Origin: Streptomyces sp. APSN-46.1
Lineage (GTDB): Bacteria > Actinomycetota > Actinomycetes > Streptomycetales > Streptomycetaceae
Direction: 5' to 3'
Assembly (NCBI RefSeq): GCF_022815725.1
Contig: NZ_JALGRF010000005.1
Coordinates: 1-64,000 of the forward strand
DNA length: 64,000 bases
A model generated the notes under the pieces. The model searched no databases, had not been told where the DNA came from, and was given only the letters and a program-made list of their open reading frames with translations. Made by a program: the position numbers and the translations under genes. Each line of letters starts with the position of its first letter. Positions within the stretch are counted from its first letter, which is position 1. Below, one piece after another: positions 35,971-44,202 of this stretch.

Positions 35971-36144
35971 AGGTTCCCCCCAAGCGGATCGGTCATAAGG
36001 AGCCCCAAACCTAGCCCATCCGCAACACCCCCCGACCACCAAGGCGGCTTCCCAAAGCCCCCTTCCGGCCCCACTCGTACCGATACGCGCCAATAGACCG
36101 TCAAAGTGAGGGCCGTGTCCTGCCCCCTTGACAGCGCCGAGGCG

Positions 36145-37329
36145 TCACGCGACCTCTTCCACCGGGCTCTCCTCATCCTCCACCGCAGGTAGAGCAGGGG
36201 CCAGGGCTGCGTCGATCGCCTGCCGGCCACGGTCTGGGGCGTCGGGCATGAGATGGGCGTAGTACTGCTCGGTGACACTCACCGACGAGTGGCCGAGCCA
36301 GGCGGAAACCTCGGTCATCGGAACTCCCTGGGCGAGCAGCGCAGACGCGTAGAAGTGCCGCAGGCCGTGCGAACGGAAGTACGCGACCTTCGCCCCTGCC
36401 AGCGCGGGCATCCAGATCTTCTGGTACCAGTACTCGGGGTACAGGAAACCGGTCCGTGTGATGTTGCTGAACAGCAGGAAGTCTGGACCCCATGTTCCGT
36501 ACTGCTTGAGGTGCCGCCTCAGAGCCAGGGCCACGGTGTCCGGGAGCGGAACCTGACGCCCGTGGTCGTCCTCATCGCGCCACTTGATGTGGCGCAACTG
36601 CTGACCTCCGTACTTGCCCGTTCCTGTGTCTCGGTCACCGGCGACCTGCCGGTCAACAGTGATCATCTTGGCCTTGAAGTCAATCCGGTCACGGCTGATG
36701 CCCATGGCTTCGCCGAGACGGAAGCCGCAACCGACCATGAGCCAGAGCATTCCGCGATAGCGCGCCGACGACTCGTTGATGATGGCGAGTACGTCCTCCA
36801 GCTTGGGCACAATTACTTCTGCCTTCTGAACGCGCCGCGCCTTGGCGCGGCTGCCTGGAAGTTTGGCCTCCTTGCAGGGGTTCCGGCCGATCAGCTCGCC
36901 CTCGACCGCCCACGTGAACACGGACCTGAGGATATTCAGCCTGAATTGGAGGGTCGATTCCTTGTAGCTGTACGTGGCGGTCATCCACGCGATCCACTCC
37001 TGCACGTCCGACAACTTGATCGCCGCGATGGAGCGTGAGCCGAAGAACGGGATGATGCTGCGGTTGAGAATCGTCCGGTACTGCTTGACGCTGCTGTTCT
37101 CAACGCCGCGGGTTGTTGCCCACCGCTCAAAGACCGACGCGAGCGATTCCTTGCTCAGGCGGACACCGCCGAACACCCCAAGATCAAGCTCCCGCTGGAT
37201 CTTGGCGCGTACCGCGTCCGCGTCCTGCTTGAGATTCAGCGTTTGCTGACGCTGTTTGCCGTCCGGGTCGTACCAGAAGACCGTCCAGCCCTCGCCGTTC
37301 TTAGCCGGGTTGATCCACGACCTCGCCAC
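36145..37329 (-). CDS. Tyrosine-type site-specific integrase
   Basis: 394 residues from GTG 37329, with GGAGGGG 5 nt upstream. An arm-binding N-terminus (WTVFWYDPDGKQRQQTL) and SAM-like core-binding domain (about 70-170) precede the catalytic domain. The catalytic residues are Arg in MVGCGFRLGEAMG, His-x-x-Arg in SHGLRHFYASALL, His in SAWLGHSSVSV and Tyr in TEQYYAHLMP. It is full-length and apparently intact. Base composition and codon use are clearly less GC-rich than the neighbours. No tRNA or obvious att repeat was found. It overlaps the HTH gene by 29 bp. Confidence 0.93.
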   Translation of the reverse strand: MARSWINPAKNGEGWTVFWYDPDGKQRQQTLNLKQDADAVRAKIQRELDLGVFGGVRLSKESLASVFERWATTRGVENSSVKQYRTILNRSIIPFFGSRSIAAIKLSDVQEWIAWMTATYSYKESTLQFRLNILRSVFTWAVEGELIGRNPCKEAKLPGSRAKARRVQKAEVIVPKLEDVLAIINESSARYRGMLWLMVGCGFRLGEAMGISRDRIDFKAKMITVDRQVAGDRDTGTGKYGGQQLRHIKWRDEDDHGRQVPLPDTVALALRRHLKQYGTWGPDFLLFSNITRTGFLYPEYWYQKIWMPALAGAKVAYFRSHGLRHFYASALLAQGVPMTEVSAWLGHSSVSVTEQYYAHLMPDAPDRGRQAIDAALAPALPAVEDEESPVEEVA

Positions 37330-37864
37330 TCTGCCCCTCCAGTAGCCGCCTGGACTTCTCGGTGAGCCGATCGGCAGGCTTGCCCTTCGGTCCGTCCAAG
37401 AAGCCCATGGCGCGCGCACGACGGATGCGGCCACTGATCGTGTTCCGACTCACCCCCCACCCATCCGCGAGACGGGCGATGGGACTGCGGAAGCCCTGTT
37501 CCGTGAGACGGAGATACTCACGGGACATCAACGCGTACTCAAGGTCCGTCTCGACTCGTTCGAGAACTGTCCCCGAGCCCACTGGCCCCACGGCATGGCC
37601 GAGCTGCGCTCGGATCTGCTTGAGCTGTTTGCGGATCTCTCCCATGGGGAGCTTGCGCAGCAACTCGGCAGTGATGCCGTCCGTCTCGATCGCTGACTCA
37701 ACGTCGTGCGCGGTGACTTCCAAACAGGTCGGACCGTCCCACGGTGCCCCGAGATCGCTGACTACAGCAACGCCCCACCCCTGCAAGTCCATCTCGAACA
37801 CGAGCCGCCCTCGGTCGAGCCTCCATCCGTCGGGCCATTCGATGTCCGGTCGTGTTTCCGCCAT
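37301..37864 (-). CDS. Putative HTH DNA-binding protein of the integrase island
   Basis: 187 residues, upstream of and overlapping the integrase start. I recognise no named family. The C-terminal part (ARLADGWGVSRNTISGRIRR) is a clear helix-turn-helix. The N-terminal part is acidic with conserved-looking tryptophans (WPDGWRLDRGRL). TAGGTT lies 6 nt before the ATG, suggesting a leaderless transcript. The upstream DNA has two CACGACACA direct repeats 40 bp apart, possible operators. A regulator or recombination directionality factor for the integrase is plausible. Confidence 0.75.
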   Translation of the reverse strand: MAETRPDIEWPDGWRLDRGRLVFEMDLQGWGVAVVSDLGAPWDGPTCLEVTAHDVESAIETDGITAELLRKLPMGEIRKQLKQIRAQLGHAVGPVGSGTVLERVETDLEYALMSREYLRLTEQGFRSPIARLADGWGVSRNTISGRIRRARAMGFLDGPKGKPADRLTEKSRRLLEGQSGEVVDQPG

Positions 37865-37869
37865 GCCAG

Positions 37870-37935
37870 GAACCTAGCTCACGACACACGCCAGCCGCCG
37901 TGTACCGGGCCTCTCCCGGCACGACACAGAACCTA
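37870..37935 (-). promoter_or_regulatory. Repeat-containing control region upstream of the HTH gene
   Basis: CACGACACA occurs at 37880-37888 and 37920-37928, exactly 40 bp apart. GAACCTA (minus-strand TAGGTTC, a -10-like sequence) occurs at 37870-37876 and 37929-37935. The pattern suggests operators and two possible start points. The rest of the gap to 38165 shows only the terminator at 38114-38137. Confidence 0.45.
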
Positions 37936-38113
37936 CCACCCAACACACGGCTGCTGCCGGGTTTCATGTCTCTCGACGGATATCACCGCGCAACGACGCC
38001 GGGAGGGTCGATGCGGCAAGGAGAGAGGATCGGGGATCCCGGGACCGGTAGGCCAGCATTTGGCCAGCACGGCGAGGAGGGAACACATCGGCCGGCCGGT
38101 AGGGGAAAACGGC

Positions 38114-38137
38114 AGAGGCACCCCGAAGGGTGCCTCT
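38114..38137 (-). terminator. Terminator of the acyl-CoA dehydrogenase gene
   Basis: AGAGGCACCC (38114-38123) and GGGTGCCTCT (38128-38137) form a perfect 10-bp stem with a CGAA tetraloop, 28 bp past the dehydrogenase stop. Confidence 0.85.
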
Positions 38138-38165
38138 GAGCTGCGGTTACGGTCGGATTTTCAGG

Positions 38166-39323
38166 CTACGGAAGGTTGCGAGCCATGACGATGCGCTGGA
38201 CTTGGTTCGTGCCTTCGTAGATCTGCGTGATTTTGGCATCGCGCATCATGCGCTCCACCGGGTAGTCACGGGTGTAGCCGTAGCCGCCGAGGAGCTGGAC
38301 GGCGTCCGTGGTGACCTCCATGGCCACGTCGGAGGCGAAGCACTTGGCCGCGGCGCCGAAGAAGGTGAGGTCGGAATCCACGCGCTCCGACTTGGCGGCG
38401 GCCGCGTACGTCAGCTGGCGGGCGGCCTCGATCTTCATGGCCATGTCCGCGAGCATGAACTGCACGCCCTGGAAGTCGCCGATCGGCTTGCCGAACTGCT
38501 TGCGCTCCTGGACGTAGCCCTTGGCGTAGTCCAGGGCGCCCTGCGCGATGCCGAGCGCCTGGGCCGCGATGGTGATGCGGGTGTGGTCCAGGGTCTTCAT
38601 GGCGGTGGCGAAGCCGGTGCCCTCGGCGCCGATCATGCGGTCGGCGGGGATGCGGACGTTGTCGAGGTAGACCTCGCACGTCGGGGAGCCCTTGATGCCG
38701 AGCTTCTTCTCGGGCGCGCCGAAGGAGACGCCTTCGTCCGACTTCTCGACGACGAAGGCGCTGATGCCCTTGGAGCGCATCGAAGGGTCTGTCACCGCCA
38801 TGACCGTGTAGAACTCGGAGACGCCCGCGTTGGTGATCCAGCGCTTGACGCCGTTGAGGATGTAGTGGTCGCCGTCGCGGACCGCGCGGGTCTTCATGCC
38901 GGCCGCGTCGGAGCCCGCCTCGGGCTCGGAGAGGGCGTACGAGAACATCGCGTCGCCCTTGGCCAGCGGGCCGAGGTACTTGGCCTTGAGCTCCTCGGAG
39001 CCGGAGAGGATCACCGGGAGCGAGCCGAGCTTGTTCACGGCCGGGATGAGGGAGGAGGACGCGCAGACGCGGGCCACTTCCTCGATCACGATCACGGTGG
39101 CCAGGGCGTCGGCGCCGGCGCCGCCGTAGGTCTCCGGCACGTGGACGGCGTGCAGGTCGTTGGCGACGAGGGCGTCGAGGGCCTCCTGCGGGAAGCGGGC
39201 TTCCTCGTCGACCGCGGCCGCGAACGGCAGGATCTTCGCCTCGGCGAGCGAGCGGACGGACTCGCGGAGCATGTCGTGCTCCTCGGCCGGGCGGTACAGG
39301 TCGAAGTCGGCAGAACCCGCCAA
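38166..39323 (-). CDS. Acyl-CoA dehydrogenase family protein
   Basis: 385 residues, starting with TTG at 39323 behind GGGGAG. Typical three-domain flavoprotein: MFSYALSEPEAGSDAAGMKT and RWITNAGVSEFY bind FAD and substrate, and LLGGYGYTRDYPVERMMRDAKITQIYEGTNQ carries the catalytic Glu (YEGTN). It oxidises acyl-CoA to enoyl-CoA, passing electrons to ETF; the sequence looks closest to short-chain or branched-chain members, but chain length is uncertain. The leader DNA upstream (about 39340-39372) is AT-rich. Confidence 0.94.
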   Translation of the reverse strand: MAGSADFDLYRPAEEHDMLRESVRSLAEAKILPFAAAVDEEARFPQEALDALVANDLHAVHVPETYGGAGADALATVIVIEEVARVCASSSLIPAVNKLGSLPVILSGSEELKAKYLGPLAKGDAMFSYALSEPEAGSDAAGMKTRAVRDGDHYILNGVKRWITNAGVSEFYTVMAVTDPSMRSKGISAFVVEKSDEGVSFGAPEKKLGIKGSPTCEVYLDNVRIPADRMIGAEGTGFATAMKTLDHTRITIAAQALGIAQGALDYAKGYVQERKQFGKPIGDFQGVQFMLADMAMKIEAARQLTYAAAAKSERVDSDLTFFGAAAKCFASDVAMEVTTDAVQLLGGYGYTRDYPVERMMRDAKITQIYEGTNQVQRIVMARNLP

Positions 39324-39530
39324 GATCTCTCACTCCCCAGATGCTAACTACCGTTAAGTAACCCAAATCTTAGTGGCCGGGGTCCCGGCTGCGATATGTA
39401 ACGCCTACGTGAGCTGCGTGACAGCTGTGTGACAGCGGTTGCGGAAGTTGTGATTCCCCGGAGAGCGTCCCCGTCCGCGTGGCCGACTATGCTCGGTTGC
39501 CGCAATCGCCCCGCCACCTCTGGAGCACGC

Positions 39531-40874
39531 ATGGCCCTCAAGATCACCGTGATCGGCACCGGCTACCTCGGCGCGACGCACGCCGCGGCGATGGCGGAGC
39601 TGGGGTTCGAGGTGCTGGGCCTGGACGTGGTGCCGGAGAAGATCGAGATGCTGGCGTCCGGCCGGGTGCCGATGTACGAGCCCGGGCTGGAGGAACTGCT
39701 GGCCTCGCACGTGGCCGGGCTGCCGGGCTCGACGGGCCGCCTGCGGTTCACCACCTCCTGGGAGGAGGTGGGCGCCTTCGGTGACGTCCACTTCGTGTGC
39801 GTGAACACGCCGCAGAAGCACGGCGAGTACGCGTGTGACATGTCGTACGTGGACTCCGCGATGGAATCGCTGGCCCCGCACCTGACGCGGCCGGCCCTGG
39901 TCGTCGGCAAGTCCACGGTGCCGGTGGGCTCGGCGGAGCGCCTCGCGGCGAAGCTGGCGGCGCTGGCCCCGGCGGGCGACGAGGTCGAGCTGGCCTGGAA
40001 CCCGGAGTTCCTGCGGGAGGGCTTCGCGGTGCAGGACACCCTGCACCCGGACCGGGTCGTGATCGGCGTCCAGGGCGACCGCGGCGAGAAGCTGCTGCGC
40101 GAGGTGTACGAGACGCCGATGTCGGAGGGGACTCCGCTGGTGGTGACCGACTTCCCGACCGCCGAGCTCGTGAAGACCGCCGCCAATTCCTTCCTCGCGA
40201 CGAAGATTTCTTTCATCAACGCGATGGCCGAGGTGTGCGAGGCCGCGGGCGGTGACGTGGTCAAGCTGGCGGAGGCCATCGGCTACGACGAGCGGATCGG
40301 CGCGAAGTTCCTGCGGGCCGGGATCGGCTTCGGCGGCGGCTGCCTGCCGAAGGACATCCGGGCCTTCATGGCGCGGGCCGGTGAGCTGGGCGCGGACCAG
40401 GCGCTGACGTTCCTGCGGGAGGTCGACTCCATCAACATGCGGCGCCGCGGGCACATGGTCGAGCTGGCGCGGGACGCGGTGGGCGGCTCCTTCCTGGGGA
40501 AGCGGGTCGCGGTGCTGGGCGCCACCTTCAAGCCGGACTCGGACGATGTGCGGGACTCGCCCGCGCTGAACGTGGCCGGGCAGATCCACTTGCAGGGCGG
40601 GCAGGTCACCGTCTACGACCCGAAGGGCATGGACAACGCGCGGCGCGTCTTCCCGACGCTGGGGTACGCGGACTCGGCGCTGGAGGCGGCGCGGGGGGCG
40701 GAGGTCGTGCTGCACCTGACCGAGTGGCGGGAGTTCCGGGACGACCTCGACCCGGTCGCGCTCGGTGAGGTCGTCACGGACCGCCTGATGCTGGACGGGC
40801 GCAACGCGCTGGATCCGGGGCTGTGGCGGGCCGCGGGCTGGACGTACCGGGCGATGGGGCGGCCGCGGGCCTGA
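39531..40874 (+). CDS. UDP-glucose/GDP-mannose dehydrogenase family protein
   Basis: 447 residues from ATG 39531 with GGAG 5 nt upstream. The NAD-binding Rossmann start is ITVIGTGYLGATHAAAMAEL, the catalytic Cys is in GIGFGGGCLPKDIRAF, and the C-terminal domain contains AVLGATFKPDSDDVRDSPAL. It performs a two-step NAD-dependent oxidation of a UDP- or GDP-hexose to the uronic acid, most likely UDP-glucose to UDP-glucuronate. The product would feed surface or wall glycans. A TATGCT at about 39488 may be its -10. Transcribed divergently from the acyl-CoA dehydrogenase. Confidence 0.94.
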   Translation: MALKITVIGTGYLGATHAAAMAELGFEVLGLDVVPEKIEMLASGRVPMYEPGLEELLASHVAGLPGSTGRLRFTTSWEEVGAFGDVHFVCVNTPQKHGEYACDMSYVDSAMESLAPHLTRPALVVGKSTVPVGSAERLAAKLAALAPAGDEVELAWNPEFLREGFAVQDTLHPDRVVIGVQGDRGEKLLREVYETPMSEGTPLVVTDFPTAELVKTAANSFLATKISFINAMAEVCEAAGGDVVKLAEAIGYDERIGAKFLRAGIGFGGGCLPKDIRAFMARAGELGADQALTFLREVDSINMRRRGHMVELARDAVGGSFLGKRVAVLGATFKPDSDDVRDSPALNVAGQIHLQGGQVTVYDPKGMDNARRVFPTLGYADSALEAARGAEVVLHLTEWREFRDDLDPVALGEVVTDRLMLDGRNALDPGLWRAAGWTYRAMGRPRA

Positions 40875-41192
40875 CCCTGCGGGGCTTGGACGCGGTCGGT
40901 TGGGGCGGGGCCCCGCCGGCGCGACCCCGACCCGGCGGCGCCTCAGGCGCGGGGCCAGGGCAGCCGGCCCCAGGCCGGGCCCGGCCTCGGCTGCCGCTGT
41001 CGTGTTCTGGCCCCTCCCCGCCCTTCCACCGTTCCTCCCCCAGCTACCGCTGGGAGGTACCCCCAGGGCTCTGCCCGGACCCGGTCCTCAAACGCCGGAC
41101 GGGCTGAAGGGGACGGACGGGCTGAAGGGGACGGGCTGGAGGGGCCCTTAGGGTGGCGCTGATCACCCGTCGTAAGTCGTAAGGAGTGCGCC
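40875..41192. repeat. Intergenic composite repeat region
   Basis: 318 bp without a gene. It holds an inverted CTCCCCCAGCTACCGCTGGG element (41035-41056), an inverted degenerate copy of the interspersed repeat (41086-41106) and about 2.5 tandem 18-bp units built on GGACGGGCTGAAGGG (41097-41145). TAGGGT near 41150 may be the -10 of the VOC gene. Confidence 0.7.
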
Positions 41193-41555
41193 ATGGCCAT
41201 CGCCAAGCTCGGCACCGTCGTCCTCGACTGCCCCGACCCGCTCGCCCTCGCCACCTTCTACGGAGAACTGCTCGGCGCGACGCCCGCCCCCCAGGACGAG
41301 ACCTGGGTGGACCTCGCCGGGTACGAGGGGACGCCGCTCGCCTTCCAGCAGGCCCCCGGGCACGTCCCGCCGCGCTGGCCGTCCCCCGACGGCTCGCAGC
41401 AGTTCCACCTCGACCTGACCGTCGAGGACCTCGACGCGGCGGAGGAGCGGATCCTGGCCCTCGGCGCCAGGCCCCTCGACGCCGACGACAAGGGCCGTTC
41501 CTGGCGCGTGTACGCCGACCCCGCAGGTCACCCGGTGTGCCTCTGCGCCAGCTGA
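41193..41555 (+). CDS. VOC family (glyoxalase/bleomycin-resistance-like) protein
   Basis: 120 residues, AAGGAG 7 nt before the ATG. One vicinal-oxygen-chelate domain: LGTVVLDCPDPLALATFYGE opens the first beta-alpha-beta module and QFHLDLTVEDLDAAEERIL the second, ending YADPAGHPVCLC. The fold usually binds a divalent metal via His/Glu; a His in FHLD and one in GHPV are visible. Substrate unknown; it may be an enzyme or a small-molecule-binding protein. The next gene begins 22 bp later. Confidence 0.9.
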   Translation: MAIAKLGTVVLDCPDPLALATFYGELLGATPAPQDETWVDLAGYEGTPLAFQQAPGHVPPRWPSPDGSQQFHLDLTVEDLDAAEERILALGARPLDADDKGRSWRVYADPAGHPVCLCAS

Positions 41556-41577
41556 GGCCATGGGTAGACTCCCGCCG

Positions 41578-42858
41578 GTGACCACCACGAGCGGCCTCCG
41601 GCCCCACCCCACCGCCGCCGCGCCGGCATCGCCGCCGCGCCGCCGCAGCGCCCTCGTCGCCACGGCGGGCGTCTGGGCGGCCACCCGGGCCGTGATGGTG
41701 ATCATGCTCGTACGGGGGTTCCACAGCTCGGACATAGTCCGCGTCGAGGTCACCGCGACGTACCACAACTGGTACAACGTGCTGGTCACCGGCACGATGC
41801 CGCACAACGACATCATGTGGCAGTACCCCCCGGCGGCCGCGGCGATCTTCCTCTCGCCCGACCTGCTCCCCTTCCTCACCTACTTCCAGTCCTTCGTCGC
41901 CCTCACGGTGCTCTGCGACGGCCTGGTCCTGGTCGGACTCTGCCGCGCCGCCCGCCGCTCCGACGGCAGCATGGCCGGCGCCGTGCTGTGGCTCGGCGCG
42001 CTGCCGCTGCTGATGGCGACCCCGTTCGCCCGCTACGACGTACAGGTCACCCTGCTCGCCGTGGGCGCGCTGCTCTGCCTGCGCTTCCGTCCCCGCCTCG
42101 GCGGCGTGGTCGCGGGCATCGGCGCCATGGTCAAGGTGTGGCCGCTGCTCACGCTGCTCGGCACCCCGCGCGGAAAGTCCACGCGGGATGCCGTCGTCGC
42201 GGCCGCCGTGTCGTGCGTCGCGCTGCTCGCCGTCTTCGCGCTGCTCTTCCGCGACACCCTCGGCTTCCTGGGCAACCAGGGGGACCGGGGCGTCCAGATC
42301 GAGTCGCTCGGCGGATCCGTGCTGATGTTCCTGCGGGTCATCGACGTCTGGCCCGGTGACATCACCTTCCAGTACGGGGCCTTCGAGTACACCGGGCCGT
42401 ACGTCGCCGCCGTCGCGCGTGCCTCGCTCGCGCTGACGGTGGCCGGCTTCGTACTGCTTCTGCTGTGGCGCGTCAGGGCCAGGCGGTGGACGACCGCGAC
42501 CCCGCTGGACGCCGCGCTCTGGGCCGTCATGGTGTTCACGGTCACCAGCCGCGTGCTCAGCCCGCAGTACCTGATCTGGCTGCTCGGCCTCGCCGCGGTC
42601 TGCCTGACCTCGAAGAACACCACGCAGCGCCCGATCGCGTGGCTGGTGGTGGTCGCCACCGCGCTGACCAATCTGATCTTCCCCGTGATGTACGGGACGG
42701 ACATCCTGGCGAGCACACCCCTGGGCACCTTCCTCCTGTGCGCCCGCAACGGCATCCTGCTCCACGCCACGGTGTGGTCCGGCGTCCGGCTGTGGAGGGC
42801 GACGGTCTCACCCGTCCCCCTCTCCGTCCCCGTCGCCGGTCCCGGGCGCTCGGCTTAG
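41578..42858 (+). CDS. DUF2029/GT87-type membrane mannosyltransferase
   Basis: 426 residues from GTG 41578, chosen because TAGACT (41565-41570) lies 7 nt upstream, the geometry of a leaderless mRNA; an ATG at 41560 is in frame. About ten membrane segments are present. The DUF2029 motif region includes YPPAAAAIFLSPDLL and FARYDVQVTLLAVGAL (conserved Asp), and MVKVWPLLTLLG. GT87 enzymes use polyprenyl-phosphate mannose outside the membrane, as in mycobacterial PIM and LAM synthesis. Its stop overlaps that of the convergent M19 gene (TTAG). Confidence 0.88.
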   Translation: MTTTSGLRPHPTAAAPASPPRRRSALVATAGVWAATRAVMVIMLVRGFHSSDIVRVEVTATYHNWYNVLVTGTMPHNDIMWQYPPAAAAIFLSPDLLPFLTYFQSFVALTVLCDGLVLVGLCRAARRSDGSMAGAVLWLGALPLLMATPFARYDVQVTLLAVGALLCLRFRPRLGGVVAGIGAMVKVWPLLTLLGTPRGKSTRDAVVAAAVSCVALLAVFALLFRDTLGFLGNQGDRGVQIESLGGSVLMFLRVIDVWPGDITFQYGAFEYTGPYVAAVARASLALTVAGFVLLLLWRVRARRWTTATPLDAALWAVMVFTVTSRVLSPQYLIWLLGLAAVCLTSKNTTQRPIAWLVVVATALTNLIFPVMYGTDILASTPLGTFLLCARNGILLHATVWSGVRLWRATVSPVPLSVPVAGPGRSA

Positions 42859-43967
42859 GCGGTTCGGCGGTGCTGGGCCGCGCGGGCGGTGAACTCCACG
42901 TCGCGTAGCACCCGCTGCGCGTTGCCCCAGGTCAGCAGTGATACGTCGGCCTCCGACCAGCCCCTGTCGAGCAGTTCGGCGATGAGCCTCGGGTAGCCCG
43001 AGGGGTCGGTCAGCCCGGTCGGCCGGGGGCGGCCCGGTTCGGTGCCGAAGGCGGCTCCGAGGCCGACGCATTCAGGGCCCGCGACGTCCCGTACGTGGTC
43101 CACGTGGTCCGCGACCGCGTGCAGGGAGTCCCCGGTCCGCGCGGTGTCGAAGGTGACCATCGCCAGCCCGTTCGCCTCCCGCAGCGCGAGCAGCACCTCG
43201 TCGGTCACGTTGTCGGGATGCGGGTTGAGCGCGGCCGCCGCGGTGTTCGAGATGACCACCGGAGCCTTGGAGGCGCCCGCGAGCTGGCAGGCGGCCACCG
43301 GGGTGCAGCCGGTCAGGTCCACCAGCATCGACAGCCGGTTCATCTCCTTGATGACCTCGTGGCCGAAGGCCGTCAGGCCGTCCTCGGCCTCGGCCCAGGG
43401 CGCTCCGGCGGGCGCGAGGATCCGTACGCCCAGCGCGTGGAACGCGCGCAGCGCGCCCAGCGAGTCCGTCAGCGTACGGCCGGGCACGGGGCCCAGGAAC
43501 GAGGCGATCCGGCCCCGGTTGTGGGCGTCCGCCATGTCGTCGGCGGTCAGCGCGAGGCACAGGCTGTCGGGGTAGCGGCGCATCAGGGAGAGCGCCACGT
43601 CGATCTGTTCGAGGGTGTCGGACACCACCTGGTCGGGGGTCGCGGCCTCTTGGGGGCGGCCCGGCGGCACGAGCAGCGACCAGAACTGGGCACCCACTCC
43701 CCCGGCGCGCAGCCGCGGGATGTCGGTGTCGACCCCGACGTCCGGGGTGTCGATGTCGTGGTACGGGCTCTGGCGCAGCGTCCAGACGAGGGTGTTGCAC
43801 CCGTCCGCGACGGGGTGCACGGTCAGCAGCTCGGCGGCCCGTTCGAGGGCGCCGCCGATGCCGATCGCCGCCGTGGGGGTGGGGGCGGGGACGTCTTCGG
43901 CTCCGAGGGAGCCGGGGCCCACGTGGACGTGGCTCGTGTCGGGCAGTTCATCCTGCAGGTCGGCCAT
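42855..43967 (-). CDS. M19 dipeptidase-like pseudoenzyme
   Basis: 370 residues from ATG 43967 (GGAGC upstream). It is clearly homologous to the downstream-numbered neighbour along its length ([18 protein letters not shown] versus [19 protein letters not shown]). Yet the metal site is gone: DGHND becomes DGCNT, AEGGHS becomes PVPGRT, VDLSH becomes VDLTG, FSHSSAR becomes ISNTAAA and GGDYDG becomes GAAFGT. The fold is probably kept without dinuclear-zinc peptidase activity. It lies downstream of the intact paralogue, separated by repeats. Confidence 0.88.
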   Translation of the reverse strand: MADLQDELPDTSHVHVGPGSLGAEDVPAPTPTAAIGIGGALERAAELLTVHPVADGCNTLVWTLRQSPYHDIDTPDVGVDTDIPRLRAGGVGAQFWSLLVPPGRPQEAATPDQVVSDTLEQIDVALSLMRRYPDSLCLALTADDMADAHNRGRIASFLGPVPGRTLTDSLGALRAFHALGVRILAPAGAPWAEAEDGLTAFGHEVIKEMNRLSMLVDLTGCTPVAACQLAGASKAPVVISNTAAAALNPHPDNVTDEVLLALREANGLAMVTFDTARTGDSLHAVADHVDHVRDVAGPECVGLGAAFGTEPGRPRPTGLTDPSGYPRLIAELLDRGWSEADVSLLTWGNAQRVLRDVEFTARAAQHRRTA

Positions 43968-44090
43968 GGCGTTTGCTCCGGTCTCGGCGGCAGCAGGGAG
44001 AGATGTTGCCACCGTGACATGGGGGGACCGGGGGTTGCCTGGCGGATGGGGCATTCGGGTGACGTTGCCCTGACCGGGCGCGACGGGGAC

Positions 44091-44189
44091 ATCCAGCCTC
44101 GCCGGCGAGGCTGGATGTGCCCGGCGCGGAGCCTCACACGCCGGCGAGGCTGGAGTTGCCCGGCGGGGCCTCGAACGCCGGCGGGGCTG
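44091..44189. repeat. Interspersed repeat cluster with 26-bp palindrome
   Basis: Positions 44091-44116 are a perfect 26-bp palindrome centred on CAGCCTCGCCGGCGAGGCTG. Two inverted unit copies follow (44131-44152 and 44168-44189). They lie between the two M19 genes, both on the minus strand, and could act as a terminator for the intact dipeptidase transcript. Confidence 0.85.
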
Positions 44190-44202
44190 GGTTGGGCCTC
44201 CG

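Noticed and set aside
24909..36093. A secondary-metabolite or capsule gene cluster
   Set aside because: The LCP, glycosyltransferase and nucleotidyltransferase genes fit conserved envelope functions. No PKS, NRPS, terpene, Wzx/Wzy or RiPP genes are present.
36000..38165. tRNA attachment site for the integrase
   Set aside because: No tRNA-like cloverleaf or T-arm sequence was found on either side, and no long direct repeat brackets the island.
39340..39372. Palindromic operator upstream of the acyl-CoA dehydrogenase
   Set aside because: The AT-rich sequence around AACTACCGTTAAGT has only weak dyad symmetry (four of seven positions), so I did not call an operator.
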